Source: Paenibacillus sp. H1-7 (GTDB taxonomy: Bacteria > Bacillota > Bacilli > Paenibacillales > NBRC-103111). From it: 64,000 bases of DNA. A program made the translations under genes and the position numbers. Shown piece after piece: positions 32,421 to 42,284 of the stretch. The notes under the pieces were generated by a model. The model was not told where the DNA came from. It was given only the letters and a program-made list of their open reading frames with translations, and did not search any database. Positions within the stretch are counted from its first letter, which is position 1; each line of letters begins with the position of its first letter. The DNA is taken from positions 1,675,501 through 1,739,500 of the forward strand of contig NZ_CP031168.1 of NCBI RefSeq assembly GCF_022354825.1, read 5' to 3'.

Positions 32421-33757
32421 CGCGGTTATCCGGCTGTATCGCTCCATCATTCCATGAGATCCACAGAGACATTAAGCGAGACGGTCATACGCATTATTGG
32501 TTAGGTGGTGGTCGGGGCTCCACTAAATCATCATTTGTGGCAATTGAGATTGTGCTAGGCATGATGAAGGACCCGAACGCTAATTGTGTAGCGCTGCGTA
32601 AGGTAAAGGATACGCTGAAAGATTCCGTTTATGAACAGTTTCAATGGGCTATTGATGTTCTGGGAGTTACAGCGTTCTGGCATACCAGTGTTAGCCCGTT
32701 AGCTCTGACGTACACGCCTACAGGACAGAAGATCATATTCCGAGGCGCTGATAAGCCGAAAAAGATCAAGTCGATCAAGTTCCACCGAGGTTATTGCAAG
32801 TTTCTGTGGTATGAGGAAGTTGATGAGTTCACCGGCATGGAAGAGATCCGGATGATCAATCAGTCTCTTATGCGGGGCGGCAAGAAATTCACCGTGTTTT
32901 ACTCTTACAACCCTCCGAAGTCGGCTAATAACTGGGTTAATACAGAAGTGCAACTGACGCGGCCTGATCGGTTAGCGCATCATAGTACCTATTTATCGGT
33001 ACCGCGTGAATGGTTAGGGGAACAGTTCATTGTTGAGGCTGAACACCTTAAACTCACCAAACCAATGTCATATGAGCATGAATACCTTGGATCGGTTACT
33101 GGTACAGGTGGTGAAGTATTTGACAATGTGCAGCTTCGAAAGATCAGCAATGAGGAGATAGAAGACTTCTACAACATTCGCCGCGGTCTTGACTTTGGTT
33201 ATGCAATAGATCCGCTAGCTTACGGTGTTATGCACTATGACCGCAAGTACAAGCGGCTTTATATATTCCATGAGCTGTACAAGGTTGGAATGTCCAACAG
33301 GGCTGCATACGAGCATATTTCCGCTGAGAACAAGAATAACGAAATGGTGAAGGCTGACTCTGCCGAGCCGAAAAGTATTCACGAGATGCGGCAATATGGG
33401 CTTAAGATCACTGGCGTTAAGAAGGGACCCGACTCCATTGAATACGGGATTAAATTTCTGCAGGATCTGGAGGCTATCATCATTGACGATACACGGTGTC
33501 CAGAGACGGCCCGGGAGTTTTTGACTTACGAGCTGGAAAAGGACGCTAACGGTAACTTTAAAGCCGGTTTCCCTGATAGGAACAACCATGCTATTGATAT
33601 GGTTCGATACGCGATGAATGATGAGGCTATGCAGTTTAAGGACCGCAAGAAGCACGAGAGCGACCCAGACAACCCAACGCCGCAAGAGAAGCATCAGAAG
33701 GCAGTTAAGGCGCTCACTGGCGGCAAGCCAAACACAAAGGCGTATACAAGGTGGTGA
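32417..33757 (+). CDS. terL: Terminase large subunit (PBSX/Terminase_3 type)
   Basis: A 446-residue packaging ATPase and nuclease. Walker A GGGRGSTKSS (30-39), Walker B FLWYEEVDEF (129-138), coupling YSYNPP, and the nuclease start GLDFGYAIDP (Asp259). It powers DNA entry into the procapsid with terS and the portal. Length and motifs fit the PBSX-like group. Confidence 0.95.
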   Translation: MTRLSGCIAPSFHEIHRDIKRDGHTHYWLGGGRGSTKSSFVAIEIVLGMMKDPNANCVALRKVKDTLKDSVYEQFQWAIDVLGVTAFWHTSVSPLALTYTPTGQKIIFRGADKPKKIKSIKFHRGYCKFLWYEEVDEFTGMEEIRMINQSLMRGGKKFTVFYSYNPPKSANNWVNTEVQLTRPDRLAHHSTYLSVPREWLGEQFIVEAEHLKLTKPMSYEHEYLGSVTGTGGEVFDNVQLRKISNEEIEDFYNIRRGLDFGYAIDPLAYGVMHYDRKYKRLYIFHELYKVGMSNRAAYEHISAENKNNEMVKADSAEPKSIHEMRQYGLKITGVKKGPDSIEYGIKFLQDLEAIIIDDTRCPETAREFLTYELEKDANGNFKAGFPDRNNHAIDMVRYAMNDEAMQFKDRKKHESDPDNPTPQEKHQKAVKALTGGKPNTKAYTRW

Positions 33758-33761
33758 GGAT

Positions 33762-33959
33762 ATGGAATACCTAATCGGGGCACTGGGAACAGTGTTCTTT
33801 TTATTATGCTTGTATGCGGCCTACAAAGCCGGTCAGAGGTCACGTAAACCCGTTCTGAGGGAAGTGGACGAGGAGCAAGTTAGAAAGGCTCAGCGGCTTC
33901 GTAGTGGCTTTGAACAGCTTATGGGATATGACGTGTCCAAGGCCATAGGAAAGAGGTGA
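33762..33959 (+). CDS. Small membrane protein between terL and portal (65 aa)
   Basis: MEYLIGALGTVFFLLCLYAA... begins with a transmembrane helix, then a basic, helical tail. ATG at 33762 follows GTGGTGAGGAT, 4 bp after the terL stop. Function unknown. Confidence 0.68.
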   Translation: MEYLIGALGTVFFLLCLYAAYKAGQRSRKPVLREVDEEQVRKAQRLRSGFEQLMGYDVSKAIGKR

Positions 33960-33964
33960 ATTAG

Positions 33965-35665
33965 TTGGCGAACATGACGAAAGACTGGGAACTCTACGAA
34001 GCCGGGAAGAATTACAACAACCGGATAGAACCGAACTATTATGACACGGTTAATGCGAATATTGACTTTTACTCGGGCAATCAGTGGCGTAACCTTCCAG
34101 ATAGTGAAATGCCGAAGCCGGTGTTTAACATTATCAAGCGTGTTATCACGTTCTTTGTTGCGTCTCTAACCACAAGCAAGGTGCAGCTGCACTATGAGCC
34201 TCTGATGCTGGCTGATAACACACCTGATCTTGAGATTGACGCGGCAGACGTAGCGAATGCACAGACGGCAACGCTGTTCGATAAGTTCAAGATGGAGTTT
34301 AAGACACGTGATGCATTGTTCGATGGTGCAATTACTGGTGATTATTGCGCACACTTCTACTTCGACATGAATAAGCGACCATATAACTATGCTCCTGGTA
34401 TTAAAGGTGAAATCTGTATGGAGTTGGTCGATGGGACAAATGTTTTCTTTGGTAACGCTAATAACTCTAGGACTGATCCGCAACCTTATATCATCATATC
34501 CGGTCGTGATACGGTGGAGAACCTTCGAGCTGAAGCTAGACGATACCGCGAAATGGCAAGGCAAGATGCGATGGATGAGCAAGATCAGCAAGAAAGCGAC
34601 GATTTTGAAAACATCCAGCCTGATAAAGAATACGAGTATCAAGCAGGTGAGAACGGGGAGATCGAGGTAGAGTCAGACGAGTCCGGTAAGGCTCTGTATA
34701 TCATTGTTTACCGTAAGACGAAGAAGAATGTTGAAACCGGAAGAGATGATCTCACTGACGAGCCGATAATAGAAGAGGTTAGCACCATCACAGCTTCCAA
34801 AAGCGTACGAGGTACGTATATCTACAAAGACATCGATACTGGACTAAGCCATTACCCAATCGCTTGGGCGAACTGGGAGAAACAGAAAAATACTTACCGT
34901 GGACGAGCGCTGGCAACTGGTCTGCTGCCTAACCAAATCTTTATCAACCGCATGTTCGCCATGGTCATGTATCACCTTATGATGACTGCATTTCCAAAGG
35001 CTGTATATAACGCTGATGCAATCGGTCTATGGGATAACGCTATAGGCGAGGCAATCCCTCTATCTGGCGTAGGCTTTGAAACGAACATCAAGAATGTAGC
35101 TGCCTACCTTGAGCCGGCGAATATGTCTAATCAGATTGTTCAGGTAATCGAGCTTGTAATGCAGTACACGAAAGAAACGATGGGCATATCTGACGCGGCT
35201 CTAGGGCAGATCGATCCTAAGAACACATCAGCCATTATCGCGGTACAGAAGTCTTCTGCTATTCCGTTGGAGAATCCGAAGGCGAACCTGTACGAGTGGG
35301 TTGAGGACATTGGTCAGATTCTATTCGATATGATGGGCACGTATTACGGTATGCGACCGATCGTAAGGGAAGTTGATGTGCCAGACCCGATGGGTGGTCC
35401 ATCAAAGACGCAAAAAGTATCGCAGATGTTCGATTTCACCGTCTTCAAAGACATGTGGCTTGATGTGAAGGCTGATGTTGGAGAGTCGTCGTACTGGTCG
35501 CAGATCGCAGCGAATCAGACGCTTGATAACATGCTGGCACAAGGTCACATCGATATTGTGCAGTACCTGGAGCGTGTGCCTGATGAGTATATTCCGCAAA
35601 AGGATAATCTCATTGCACAGGTACAGCAGCGCATGATGCAAGCGCAAATGCAAGCACAGTTATAG
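33965..35665 (+). CDS. Portal protein
   Basis: A 566-residue portal, the ring through which DNA is packaged. N-terminal YNNRIEPNYYDTVNANIDFYSGNQW..., long mixed alpha/beta middle, and a Gln/Met-rich helical tail. The acidic region with DEQDQQESDDFE and the C-terminal tail are typical of podovirus-type portals. The start is TTG at 33965 with AGAGGTG upstream; ATG at 33974 is an alternative. The TAG stop is followed by 15 more in-frame codons of the same Gln-rich character (see findings). Confidence 0.88.
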   Translation: MANMTKDWELYEAGKNYNNRIEPNYYDTVNANIDFYSGNQWRNLPDSEMPKPVFNIIKRVITFFVASLTTSKVQLHYEPLMLADNTPDLEIDAADVANAQTATLFDKFKMEFKTRDALFDGAITGDYCAHFYFDMNKRPYNYAPGIKGEICMELVDGTNVFFGNANNSRTDPQPYIIISGRDTVENLRAEARRYREMARQDAMDEQDQQESDDFENIQPDKEYEYQAGENGEIEVESDESGKALYIIVYRKTKKNVETGRDDLTDEPIIEEVSTITASKSVRGTYIYKDIDTGLSHYPIAWANWEKQKNTYRGRALATGLLPNQIFINRMFAMVMYHLMMTAFPKAVYNADAIGLWDNAIGEAIPLSGVGFETNIKNVAAYLEPANMSNQIVQVIELVMQYTKETMGISDAALGQIDPKNTSAIIAVQKSSAIPLENPKANLYEWVEDIGQILFDMMGTYYGMRPIVREVDVPDPMGGPSKTQKVSQMFDFTVFKDMWLDVKADVGESSYWSQIAANQTLDNMLAQGHIDIVQYLERVPDEYIPQKDNLIAQVQQRMMQAQMQAQL

Positions 35666-35786
35666 CAAGAAATGTTGATGCAACAAGGAGCGCAGCCGCA
35701 ACCAGTCGGTTAGCGCTTCTTTCTATTCTGCCCTGCCATATGGCGTTAAAACTGGGCCACGCCAACCATAGCGTGTGGAGGTATAG

Positions 35787-36602
35787 ATGGATGAGGATAT
35801 GATTCTGCCTGATGATTACGTTGATACCCAACCACAGGACAACGAACCAGATGTGGAATTGCAAGAATTCGAGCATTCTGATAGCGAAGAAACAGATCTA
35901 ACGGGAGAGGATACCAAACCACCTGTGGAGGATGTGGATCCAAATCAGGAGCTTACAACACAGTCGCAAAAGGTCAAGATCAAGTTTAACCATGAAGAAC
36001 GCGAGATTGACTTAGAAGAAGCGGCAGCACTTGCTCAAAAAGGTATGAATTACGATAAGGCTGTTGAACGAGCGAGAGCAGAAGCAGCACAACAAGCACG
36101 TGATGCTGTAATTGCGGACATGGGCATGACATGGAATGATAAGCCCATTACAACCGAATCCGAATACAAGCAAGCACTGGCAGAGCAAGACTTAATTAAC
36201 AAATATAAGGACAGGGACCTTCCACCAGAGGTAATTCAAGAGTTGGTGGAGAGTAGACGCGACCGGGAAGAACGGCAGCGTGAGAAGGCCGCGAAGGAAG
36301 TAGAATCGAAGCAACAAGATGATTTTGACGACTTCTTCCGTTACTTTGAATCGGTCAATGAACGTAAATTCGATTCTGAGAAAGACAAATTACCGCAAGA
36401 AGTGGTTGATGCCGTGAATAACGGTCAATCGCTCAAATATGCGTACATGGAACACCACAATAAAGAGCTACGCAACCGGCTTAAGATCGCAAGTCAAAAT
36501 CAAGCGAATGTCAGAAGAGCGCCGGTCGGAAGCATCACAGCTGGCGGCGGAACAATAACAGAATCGGAAGATCCATTTCTACTCGGATTCAATGAAGAAT
36601 AA
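35787..36602 (+). CDS. Capsid scaffolding protein
   Basis: A 271-residue, very acidic and helical protein between portal and capsid, where scaffolds sit. N-terminal Asp/Glu-rich tail (about 1-65), coiled middle (about 90-215), C-terminal helix RNRLKIAS. GGAGGTATAG precedes the ATG. Position and composition support the call; no catalytic residues are expected. Confidence 0.8.
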   Translation: MDEDMILPDDYVDTQPQDNEPDVELQEFEHSDSEETDLTGEDTKPPVEDVDPNQELTTQSQKVKIKFNHEEREIDLEEAAALAQKGMNYDKAVERARAEAAQQARDAVIADMGMTWNDKPITTESEYKQALAEQDLINKYKDRDLPPEVIQELVESRRDREERQREKAAKEVESKQQDDFDDFFRYFESVNERKFDSEKDKLPQEVVDAVNNGQSLKYAYMEHHNKELRNRLKIASQNQANVRRAPVGSITAGGGTITESEDPFLLGFNEE

Positions 36603-36628
36603 CAAACAATTAGGAGAGTGTATAAATT

Positions 36629-37459
36629 ATGGCAATCAATTTGGCGAGTAAGTATAGTTCTAAAGTAGATGAGCGTTTTACGCGTCGTTCCTTTACCCAA
36701 TCTGGTATTAACCGTGAGTACGAATGGTCTGGGGTAGCAACGATTCATGTATACTCCATTCCAACTGTCCCAATGAATGATTATACTCGTTCTGGTCTGT
36801 CCCGTTACGGTACGCCGACTGAGTTGCAAGACACTAAACAAGATCTGACACTTACCAAGGACCGGGCGTTCACGTTCACCATCGATAAAGGGAATGCCGA
36901 GGAGCAAGTAGGAGTTAAAGAATCTGGTAAAGCCCTATCTCGACAAATTAATGAGGTAGTTATTCCAGAGGTAGACAAGTATCGCCTGTCGGTAATGGCA
37001 GCGGCTGCGGTTGCTGCAGGTGGTGCAAGTTCGGTAGAGGTCATTGACGCAACCAATGCGTACAAGGCGTTACTGCTTGCTGGCGAGTACATGAGTGATT
37101 ACAACGTACCGCTACTCAAACGTGTAGCTTATGTCACCAATAGTTATTACTCGTTCCTCAAACTAGATAACTCCTTTATTAAAGCGTCTGAAATGGGTCA
37201 AAAAATGCTTGTGACTGGTCAGGTTGGTGAAGTTGATGGTGTGGCAATCGTGCCTATTCCAGCATCGTACCTACCAGCCAATACTGATTTCATCCTTGCA
37301 CATCCAGCGGCGACCGTTGCAGCTGATAAGTTGACGGAGTATAAGACCCATGACAATCCTCCTGGAATCAACGGTAAGCTGGTTGAGGGGCGTGTCATTT
37401 ATGATGCTTTCGTGCTTGAAAACAAAAAGCGTGCGCTGTATGTTCACAAAAATGCTTAA
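36629..37459 (+). CDS. Major capsid protein
   Basis: A 276-residue protein, MAINLASKYSSKVDERFTRR... with beta-rich blocks (FTFTIDKGNAEEQVGVKESG) and a C-terminal YDAFVLENKKRALYVHKN. The length and the order after portal and scaffold fit a HK97-fold capsid of a small-capsid phage. AGGAGAG precedes the ATG. Confidence 0.85.
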   Translation: MAINLASKYSSKVDERFTRRSFTQSGINREYEWSGVATIHVYSIPTVPMNDYTRSGLSRYGTPTELQDTKQDLTLTKDRAFTFTIDKGNAEEQVGVKESGKALSRQINEVVIPEVDKYRLSVMAAAAVAAGGASSVEVIDATNAYKALLLAGEYMSDYNVPLLKRVAYVTNSYYSFLKLDNSFIKASEMGQKMLVTGQVGEVDGVAIVPIPASYLPANTDFILAHPAATVAADKLTEYKTHDNPPGINGKLVEGRVIYDAFVLENKKRALYVHKNA

Positions 37460-37471
37460 TGAGGTGACAGT

Positions 37472-37603
37472 ATGAAATATGAAGCGCCGAACGGAGAGGT
37501 ACTGATTGCTCGTGATGCTTTACAAGCCAGTGCCTTCGAAAAGGCAGGATTGAGGCTGGTCGAAGAAAAACCGAAGCCGGCAAGAACATCAACCAAACAG
37601 TAA
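37472..37603 (+). CDS. Small head-associated protein (43 aa)
   Basis: MKYEAPNGEVLIARDALQAS..., ending in KPARTSTKQ. GAGGTGACAGT precedes the ATG. Similar very small genes often follow capsid genes. Not recognised. Confidence 0.62.
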   Translation: MKYEAPNGEVLIARDALQASAFEKAGLRLVEEKPKPARTSTKQ

Positions 37604-37614
37604 CAACCATCCAT

Positions 37615-37649
37615 AGTAGGCGGGGCATATGGCTTCGCCTACTTTTTTT
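37615..37649 (+). terminator. Rho-independent terminator after the capsid genes
   Basis: AGTAGGCG (37615-37622) pairs with CGCCTACT (37636-37643), then T6. It would reduce transcription into the tail genes relative to the capsid gene, a common arrangement. Confidence 0.88.
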
Positions 37650-37668
37650 GTATAAGGAGGTGTGAATT

Positions 37669-38262
37669 GTGACGCTCCAAGAGATATTGAGCATGATTAG
37701 CTTGAAATTCCCGCATAATTACGCGGATCCCGACATAATCACGATGGTCAATGACGTACAAAGGCGAATCTTCCGGACGATGTACAAGCCGGATACGGGA
37801 ACAACGTATGATTTGCTTGCTGGCAACCCGTTTTATCCAATCTCATTTGCACCCGAGAGCATTATTGATGTGGTGGTAAATGGCAAAGAGTACCCTTATC
37901 AGAACATCAAATATAATTCTCAGGGCTGTTATTATTACGTGACAGAAATTGAAGGAGATCTCTCCATTGGCATATATCCAACACCTATAGCTGATGTAGT
38001 CGGAGGTTTGATGGTATTTCGCTATATTGAACCACGAACATTAGTCGATGTAGACGACATTCCCGACCTTGATCCGGTGTGGCATATGCTGATCGTCTTG
38101 AACGTTTGTGAGGAACTGGCTGGCATCGATTCAACCAGAAGTAACATGCAAAATATCTTTAATGCCGAGGTTAACAAATTGGAGAAGCAATTCTACCGAT
38201 CCAGACCAGCAAGGCCGCATCGTATTCAAGATGTCTATGGAGTTGGGAGAGGTGCAGTATGA
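37669..38262 (+). CDS. Head-tail adaptor-like protein
   Basis: A 197-residue protein (MTLQEILSMISLKFPHNYAD), helical at both ends, with NDVQRRIFRTMY and YPISFAPESIIDV. It fits the adaptor (gp6-like) position in podovirus genomes. The start is GTG at 37669 with AAGGAGG upstream. It overlaps the tailspike gene by 4 bp. Confidence 0.72.
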   Translation: MTLQEILSMISLKFPHNYADPDIITMVNDVQRRIFRTMYKPDTGTTYDLLAGNPFYPISFAPESIIDVVVNGKEYPYQNIKYNSQGCYYYVTEIEGDLSIGIYPTPIADVVGGLMVFRYIEPRTLVDVDDIPDLDPVWHMLIVLNVCEELAGIDSTRSNMQNIFNAEVNKLEKQFYRSRPARPHRIQDVYGVGRGAV

Positions 38263-40268
38263 GGCAAGCATCTGAGCAGATTGCAAATCAATTATCAGCC
38301 TTTTATCCGGATTACAACAAGCTAAAAACCCTAGTCGATGTGGGATTTTTCCTTGAAAACTACGTTGTCGAAGGTGGCGTTGTCACCAAGAACATCCAGC
38401 GTAACGATAAAATCGACGTAACGGAAATCGTTGTATCCTTGGACAATGACGTTACACGCCGTGAGGGAACGAGCTTCCAAACGAAAATAGCTAATGTTAC
38501 CTATTACCTGGACTATCAATCCGGTGACTTCAAATGGGGAACATCGCATCCGAGCGGATCCTATTTGCCGATTTCTGAAGTGACCACAGACAGCTTCAAG
38601 AATGTCTCTGTGATCACAGATAAGCGCGGTCCTGTCGGCGGGTTTAGGTTGTTATCTGACTATGGATTGACAAATATCATGCGCGTCCTCAGCGTAAAGG
38701 ATTTCGGAGCAAAAGGAGATGGAGTTGCTGACGATACGGCTGCTATCCAAGCAGCTGTTATACAAGGCATACAAACAGGTTCTACGGTATGGTTCCCGAC
38801 ACCAGCCGTTAAATACAGGGTTACAGATACCATCTATTTCAGAAATACTGACTATCTATTCCCGACCAAGCTCATTGGTAATGGCGGTATGAATACCATC
38901 ATCGAATTTGATAACAGTGTTGTGATGAAGAACTTATTCTTTATCGATACCAATGTAAACTACCTAGAGTTCAGGAGTTTAAATTTTATCGATAAAAACC
39001 CGCGGACATCAAGAGCATTTTATTTCCGCGATACAATAAATGAGGTTCCAATTGCACCATCCTGGAAGCATTCATTTCATGATTTTCGAATCAACGGGTT
39101 CAAAGAGGGGATTCGTTGGGATGGTGATAGTAACCCAACAAGTGACACGCACTTAGATGGTGGTATTTATCAGCAAGGTAAATTCAGAAACTGTGAAACG
39201 AGCTTAATATTCAACAATATCCAGGCGGTAAACCACTTGTTGTTGAACATTGATTTCGAGAATGACGACCCTCTGGATGCAACACAGAAATGGAAACAAA
39301 TTAAATTCGAGCGCGGATCGTTTGTGAATCATGTAGGTGGTTCAGTATTCGGTTACGGACCGTACGTATTTTATGAGTACCCGACATCAAGTTATTTTCA
39401 AGCCACGCATCAATTCAGCTCTGTTGGGGTACGGATGGAAGCAAAAGGACTTGGGCCGTTTATTCACCACAGCGAGAACAGTACGATCACACTTTCCAAC
39501 TTTTTTAGAATCGTCATTACGGACATGGGGATTATCAGCAATCAGCCAAGTTCAGCAATCATTGAATTAGCAAGGTTTGGCGGTCGTTCCTACGCCGAAT
39601 TCAATAATGTACGTTCGACCGTTACCGCTGATGTCAAGGGGATTGTTACAGCGAATTTGACATCTAACGGACAGACAGGACAGATCAAAATAAATCGCTG
39701 CAGACTTGTTCGGTATGTAAGAGTGACTAACGAAAGTGGTTATGGATCAGGGCTGCCAAGTGCTAGTAGCTTAGTCACTATACCCGGTGACGTATCAACA
39801 ACTACTGATGATTCGGTATTTACAACCGACTCCAATGGATATGATTCGCCAAAAATTAGTGAATCTTCGTACCTTCCAACAAACTGGAGTGTTAACAATG
39901 TCAAAACATTAACGCTTCAACCATCTAGTACGTCCGGATTTGGCGCAGGTACTAATCCTTCTACAGCAAAGGTCTTATTGCCTCCAAACGGAAGGCCGAT
40001 GAAATTTAAGATTATACGAGATGCTGTCAATGTAGGCATAGCACTTACACTGAATCTCAAATTTACAGTATCCGGGGTTGATTATACCGTTGCTTCTATC
40101 GCGTTTGCATCGAATGAATATGGATACAAAGAAGCTTCGATCATCCCTCCTGCAGCCGCAATGACCTTTATTATCAATGACGGTGTTGCATGGGATGGGA
40201 AAATGACACTTGAGAAGACAGGCAGCTCGAACGGATTGTCAGGAATCATCATGATCGATTACATGTAA
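38259..40268 (+). CDS. Tailspike with pectate-lyase-type beta-helix
   Basis: A 669-residue tailspike. About 1-145 is a virion-binding head. The beta-helix starts with VKDFGAKGDGVADDTAAIQAA (about 150-170), the Pectate_lyase_3 signature, and continues through many short-strand repeats to about 500; the C-terminus (about 520-669) looks like a small beta-sandwich. Such proteins bind and often cut surface polysaccharide of the host. Catalytic residues cannot be assigned by eye. Confidence 0.87.
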   Translation: MRQASEQIANQLSAFYPDYNKLKTLVDVGFFLENYVVEGGVVTKNIQRNDKIDVTEIVVSLDNDVTRREGTSFQTKIANVTYYLDYQSGDFKWGTSHPSGSYLPISEVTTDSFKNVSVITDKRGPVGGFRLLSDYGLTNIMRVLSVKDFGAKGDGVADDTAAIQAAVIQGIQTGSTVWFPTPAVKYRVTDTIYFRNTDYLFPTKLIGNGGMNTIIEFDNSVVMKNLFFIDTNVNYLEFRSLNFIDKNPRTSRAFYFRDTINEVPIAPSWKHSFHDFRINGFKEGIRWDGDSNPTSDTHLDGGIYQQGKFRNCETSLIFNNIQAVNHLLLNIDFENDDPLDATQKWKQIKFERGSFVNHVGGSVFGYGPYVFYEYPTSSYFQATHQFSSVGVRMEAKGLGPFIHHSENSTITLSNFFRIVITDMGIISNQPSSAIIELARFGGRSYAEFNNVRSTVTADVKGIVTANLTSNGQTGQIKINRCRLVRYVRVTNESGYGSGLPSASSLVTIPGDVSTTTDDSVFTTDSNGYDSPKISESSYLPTNWSVNNVKTLTLQPSSTSGFGAGTNPSTAKVLLPPNGRPMKFKIIRDAVNVGIALTLNLKFTVSGVDYTVASIAFASNEYGYKEASIIPPAAAMTFIINDGVAWDGKMTLEKTGSSNGLSGIIMIDYM

Positions 40269-40284
40269 GTTGAGGGGGGATCAA

Positions 40285-40857
40285 ATGGCACTCTCCATCC
40301 AAGAAATCATAAATGAAGCTGATTTACTCGTAGCTAATGGATTGTCAACGAATGACAAGGTGCCATGGCTGAATGCGATCAATCAGGAATTTTTCGATGT
40401 GGTTAAAATACCGCAAATAGCTCAGTTTACGCCGACTATTGGGACAAAAACATATACTTTGCTGACGACAATCAAGGAAAAAAACATCGACAAAGTAATG
40501 ATTGGGCATTTGAAATATCGGTCCTTAAATTACGAGGATGTCCAGCCAAAACAAAACTGGTTTACGTACACAGAGTCAAATAGAACGTTGACGCTTTCTA
40601 CGGCCCCTTCTAAGGCTGGGGATTCTGGAATAGTCCGCTACTATCGGTCTGCTACAACAACGTTCACAACGGGCAATCTTGGGGCTGTGCCAGACGCACC
40701 AGATGAATACCATTGGATTTATGTTCTTGGGCTGGCTGAGTACATCGCCAAGGCAATCGAGGAAGATGCGAAGGCAGCTAACTATGGTGGACAATATCGG
40801 AATGCGCTACAGGTGGCCGCACAGAACTACAAGGGTGGTGTTCAGAATGCCACGTAA
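40285..40857 (+). CDS. Tail/connector completion protein
   Basis: A 190-residue protein (MALSIQEIINEADLLVANGL), with ALAEYIAKAIEEDAKA-like C-terminal helix (read as GLAEYIAKAIEEDAKAANYG). The order suggests a stopper or tubular-tail A-type protein. ATG at 40285 follows GAGGGGGGATCAA; a TTG at 40270 lies before that site. It overlaps the next gene by 11 bp. Confidence 0.68.
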   Translation: MALSIQEIINEADLLVANGLSTNDKVPWLNAINQEFFDVVKIPQIAQFTPTIGTKTYTLLTTIKEKNIDKVMIGHLKYRSLNYEDVQPKQNWFTYTESNRTLTLSTAPSKAGDSGIVRYYRSATTTFTTGNLGAVPDAPDEYHWIYVLGLAEYIAKAIEEDAKAANYGGQYRNALQVAAQNYKGGVQNAT

Positions 40858-42274
40858 TATTGTCATGCCACAGCAAACATGGGTACCGACTAACCGGAAT
40901 CCGATCATTCAGAGGGAGTTCAAGGGGATCGACAAGCGCGATCCTTTTTCTATTTCACCTGAGTTTTCCCCAGATTTGGTGAATATTAGTCTCGATCAGT
41001 ATCCATCGTTAAGCGTACGGCCCGGGTACAGTGTATTAGGGTCAGCAATTGGGTCAAAAGTACTCGGGTTAGGCGTATGGAAAGACAGTGAGTTACACGC
41101 GGTGTTTAACGATGGCACATGGCGAAAGTGGACCGGATCCGCATGGTCAGCAGCGTTGGTGTCGGGACTTGATACATCGGCACCTTATTCATTCTGTAAC
41201 TTCAAGGGAAACCTGGGTGATTTCAACCTAATCGCATGCAATGGTGTTGGTGTGCCAAGGCGATATGATGGGAGTACGGTTCAAAATCTAACAGGAGCAC
41301 CATCAGGAGCTAACTTTATTGATGAGCATGATAACCGATTGTATGCAATCGTTAATGGCATTGAAATTCATTACTGCGAATTGTCGGTACCATCGAACTG
41401 GACCGTTATCGCTCAAAACGACAGCGACCCGGGCACTATCATTAAGGAGATCAATACCGGTAAGAAGATTGTCGGGCTCAAAGCTGGCACCGGTCATGTA
41501 ACGGTCTATTTCCCAACCAGCATGCATGAGTTGTACGGCACGAGCCCTTCTGATTTCAGCATGGTTGAAGCTGCCAACGATATCGGAGCTATAAACAATA
41601 ATTGTGCGGTCAATTTAGACGGTGTGACGTACTTTGTAGGCGACCGAGGGATATACGTCTATGCAGGAGGCGCAAGGCCTAATAAGCGATTCTCAGAGCG
41701 TGTACAGTGGTATATCGACAATATGAATCAGGCAGCTAAAAACACATGCTGCATTGGTACAGATGGACTTAAGCTATACGTCTCCATACCGATGAACAGT
41801 AGCACAGCACCAGACACCACGCTCGTGTATAATCCCATGTTTGACACCTGGGAAGTATGGGGCGGCATTTCCGCGTTATGTATGGCGAAGGTGGACCGAT
41901 CGTTCTATTACGGTGAGTCAAACGGTCGAGTGTTGTTGCAAGGTGGTACAACGGATAACGGGGCTCAGATTGCTTCCAGATGGGTTACACACTTGTTTAG
42001 TAATAATTCTCTCGCACAGAGACTTCGCGTTCATCGCATATGGTCCGTTTCAGATATCCAGCCTGGGAGCAACATGAATATATTCCTTAGCAAGTCGGTA
42101 ACGGGAGACTCGGATTGGAATCTTGTAGGCAGCGTAAACAGCCCGGTAAAGCGCCTGATCGTGCCACCAAGCATTGCTTCAAAAGCAAACTGGGCGAGAT
42201 TGAAAATCGAGTGTTTGGGTCAAGTGGCATTACATGAGCTATCATGGGAACCGAAAACGGGGCCGTTAGCGTAG
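40847..42274 (+). CDS. Tail hub/tubular tail protein B-like
   Basis: A 475-residue, beta-rich protein. It starts MPRNIVMPQQTWVPTNRNP and includes PDLVNISLDQYPSLSVRPGY and GVTYFVGDRGIYVYAGG, a beta-propeller-like pattern found in short-tail nozzle proteins. GGGTGGTG precedes the ATG at 40847. Assignment rests on size, order and composition. Confidence 0.68.
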   Translation: MPRNIVMPQQTWVPTNRNPIIQREFKGIDKRDPFSISPEFSPDLVNISLDQYPSLSVRPGYSVLGSAIGSKVLGLGVWKDSELHAVFNDGTWRKWTGSAWSAALVSGLDTSAPYSFCNFKGNLGDFNLIACNGVGVPRRYDGSTVQNLTGAPSGANFIDEHDNRLYAIVNGIEIHYCELSVPSNWTVIAQNDSDPGTIIKEINTGKKIVGLKAGTGHVTVYFPTSMHELYGTSPSDFSMVEAANDIGAINNNCAVNLDGVTYFVGDRGIYVYAGGARPNKRFSERVQWYIDNMNQAAKNTCCIGTDGLKLYVSIPMNSSTAPDTTLVYNPMFDTWEVWGGISALCMAKVDRSFYYGESNGRVLLQGGTTDNGAQIASRWVTHLFSNNSLAQRLRVHRIWSVSDIQPGSNMNIFLSKSVTGDSDWNLVGSVNSPVKRLIVPPSIASKANWARLKIECLGQVALHELSWEPKTGPLA

Positions 42275-42284
42275 GAGGGATATT

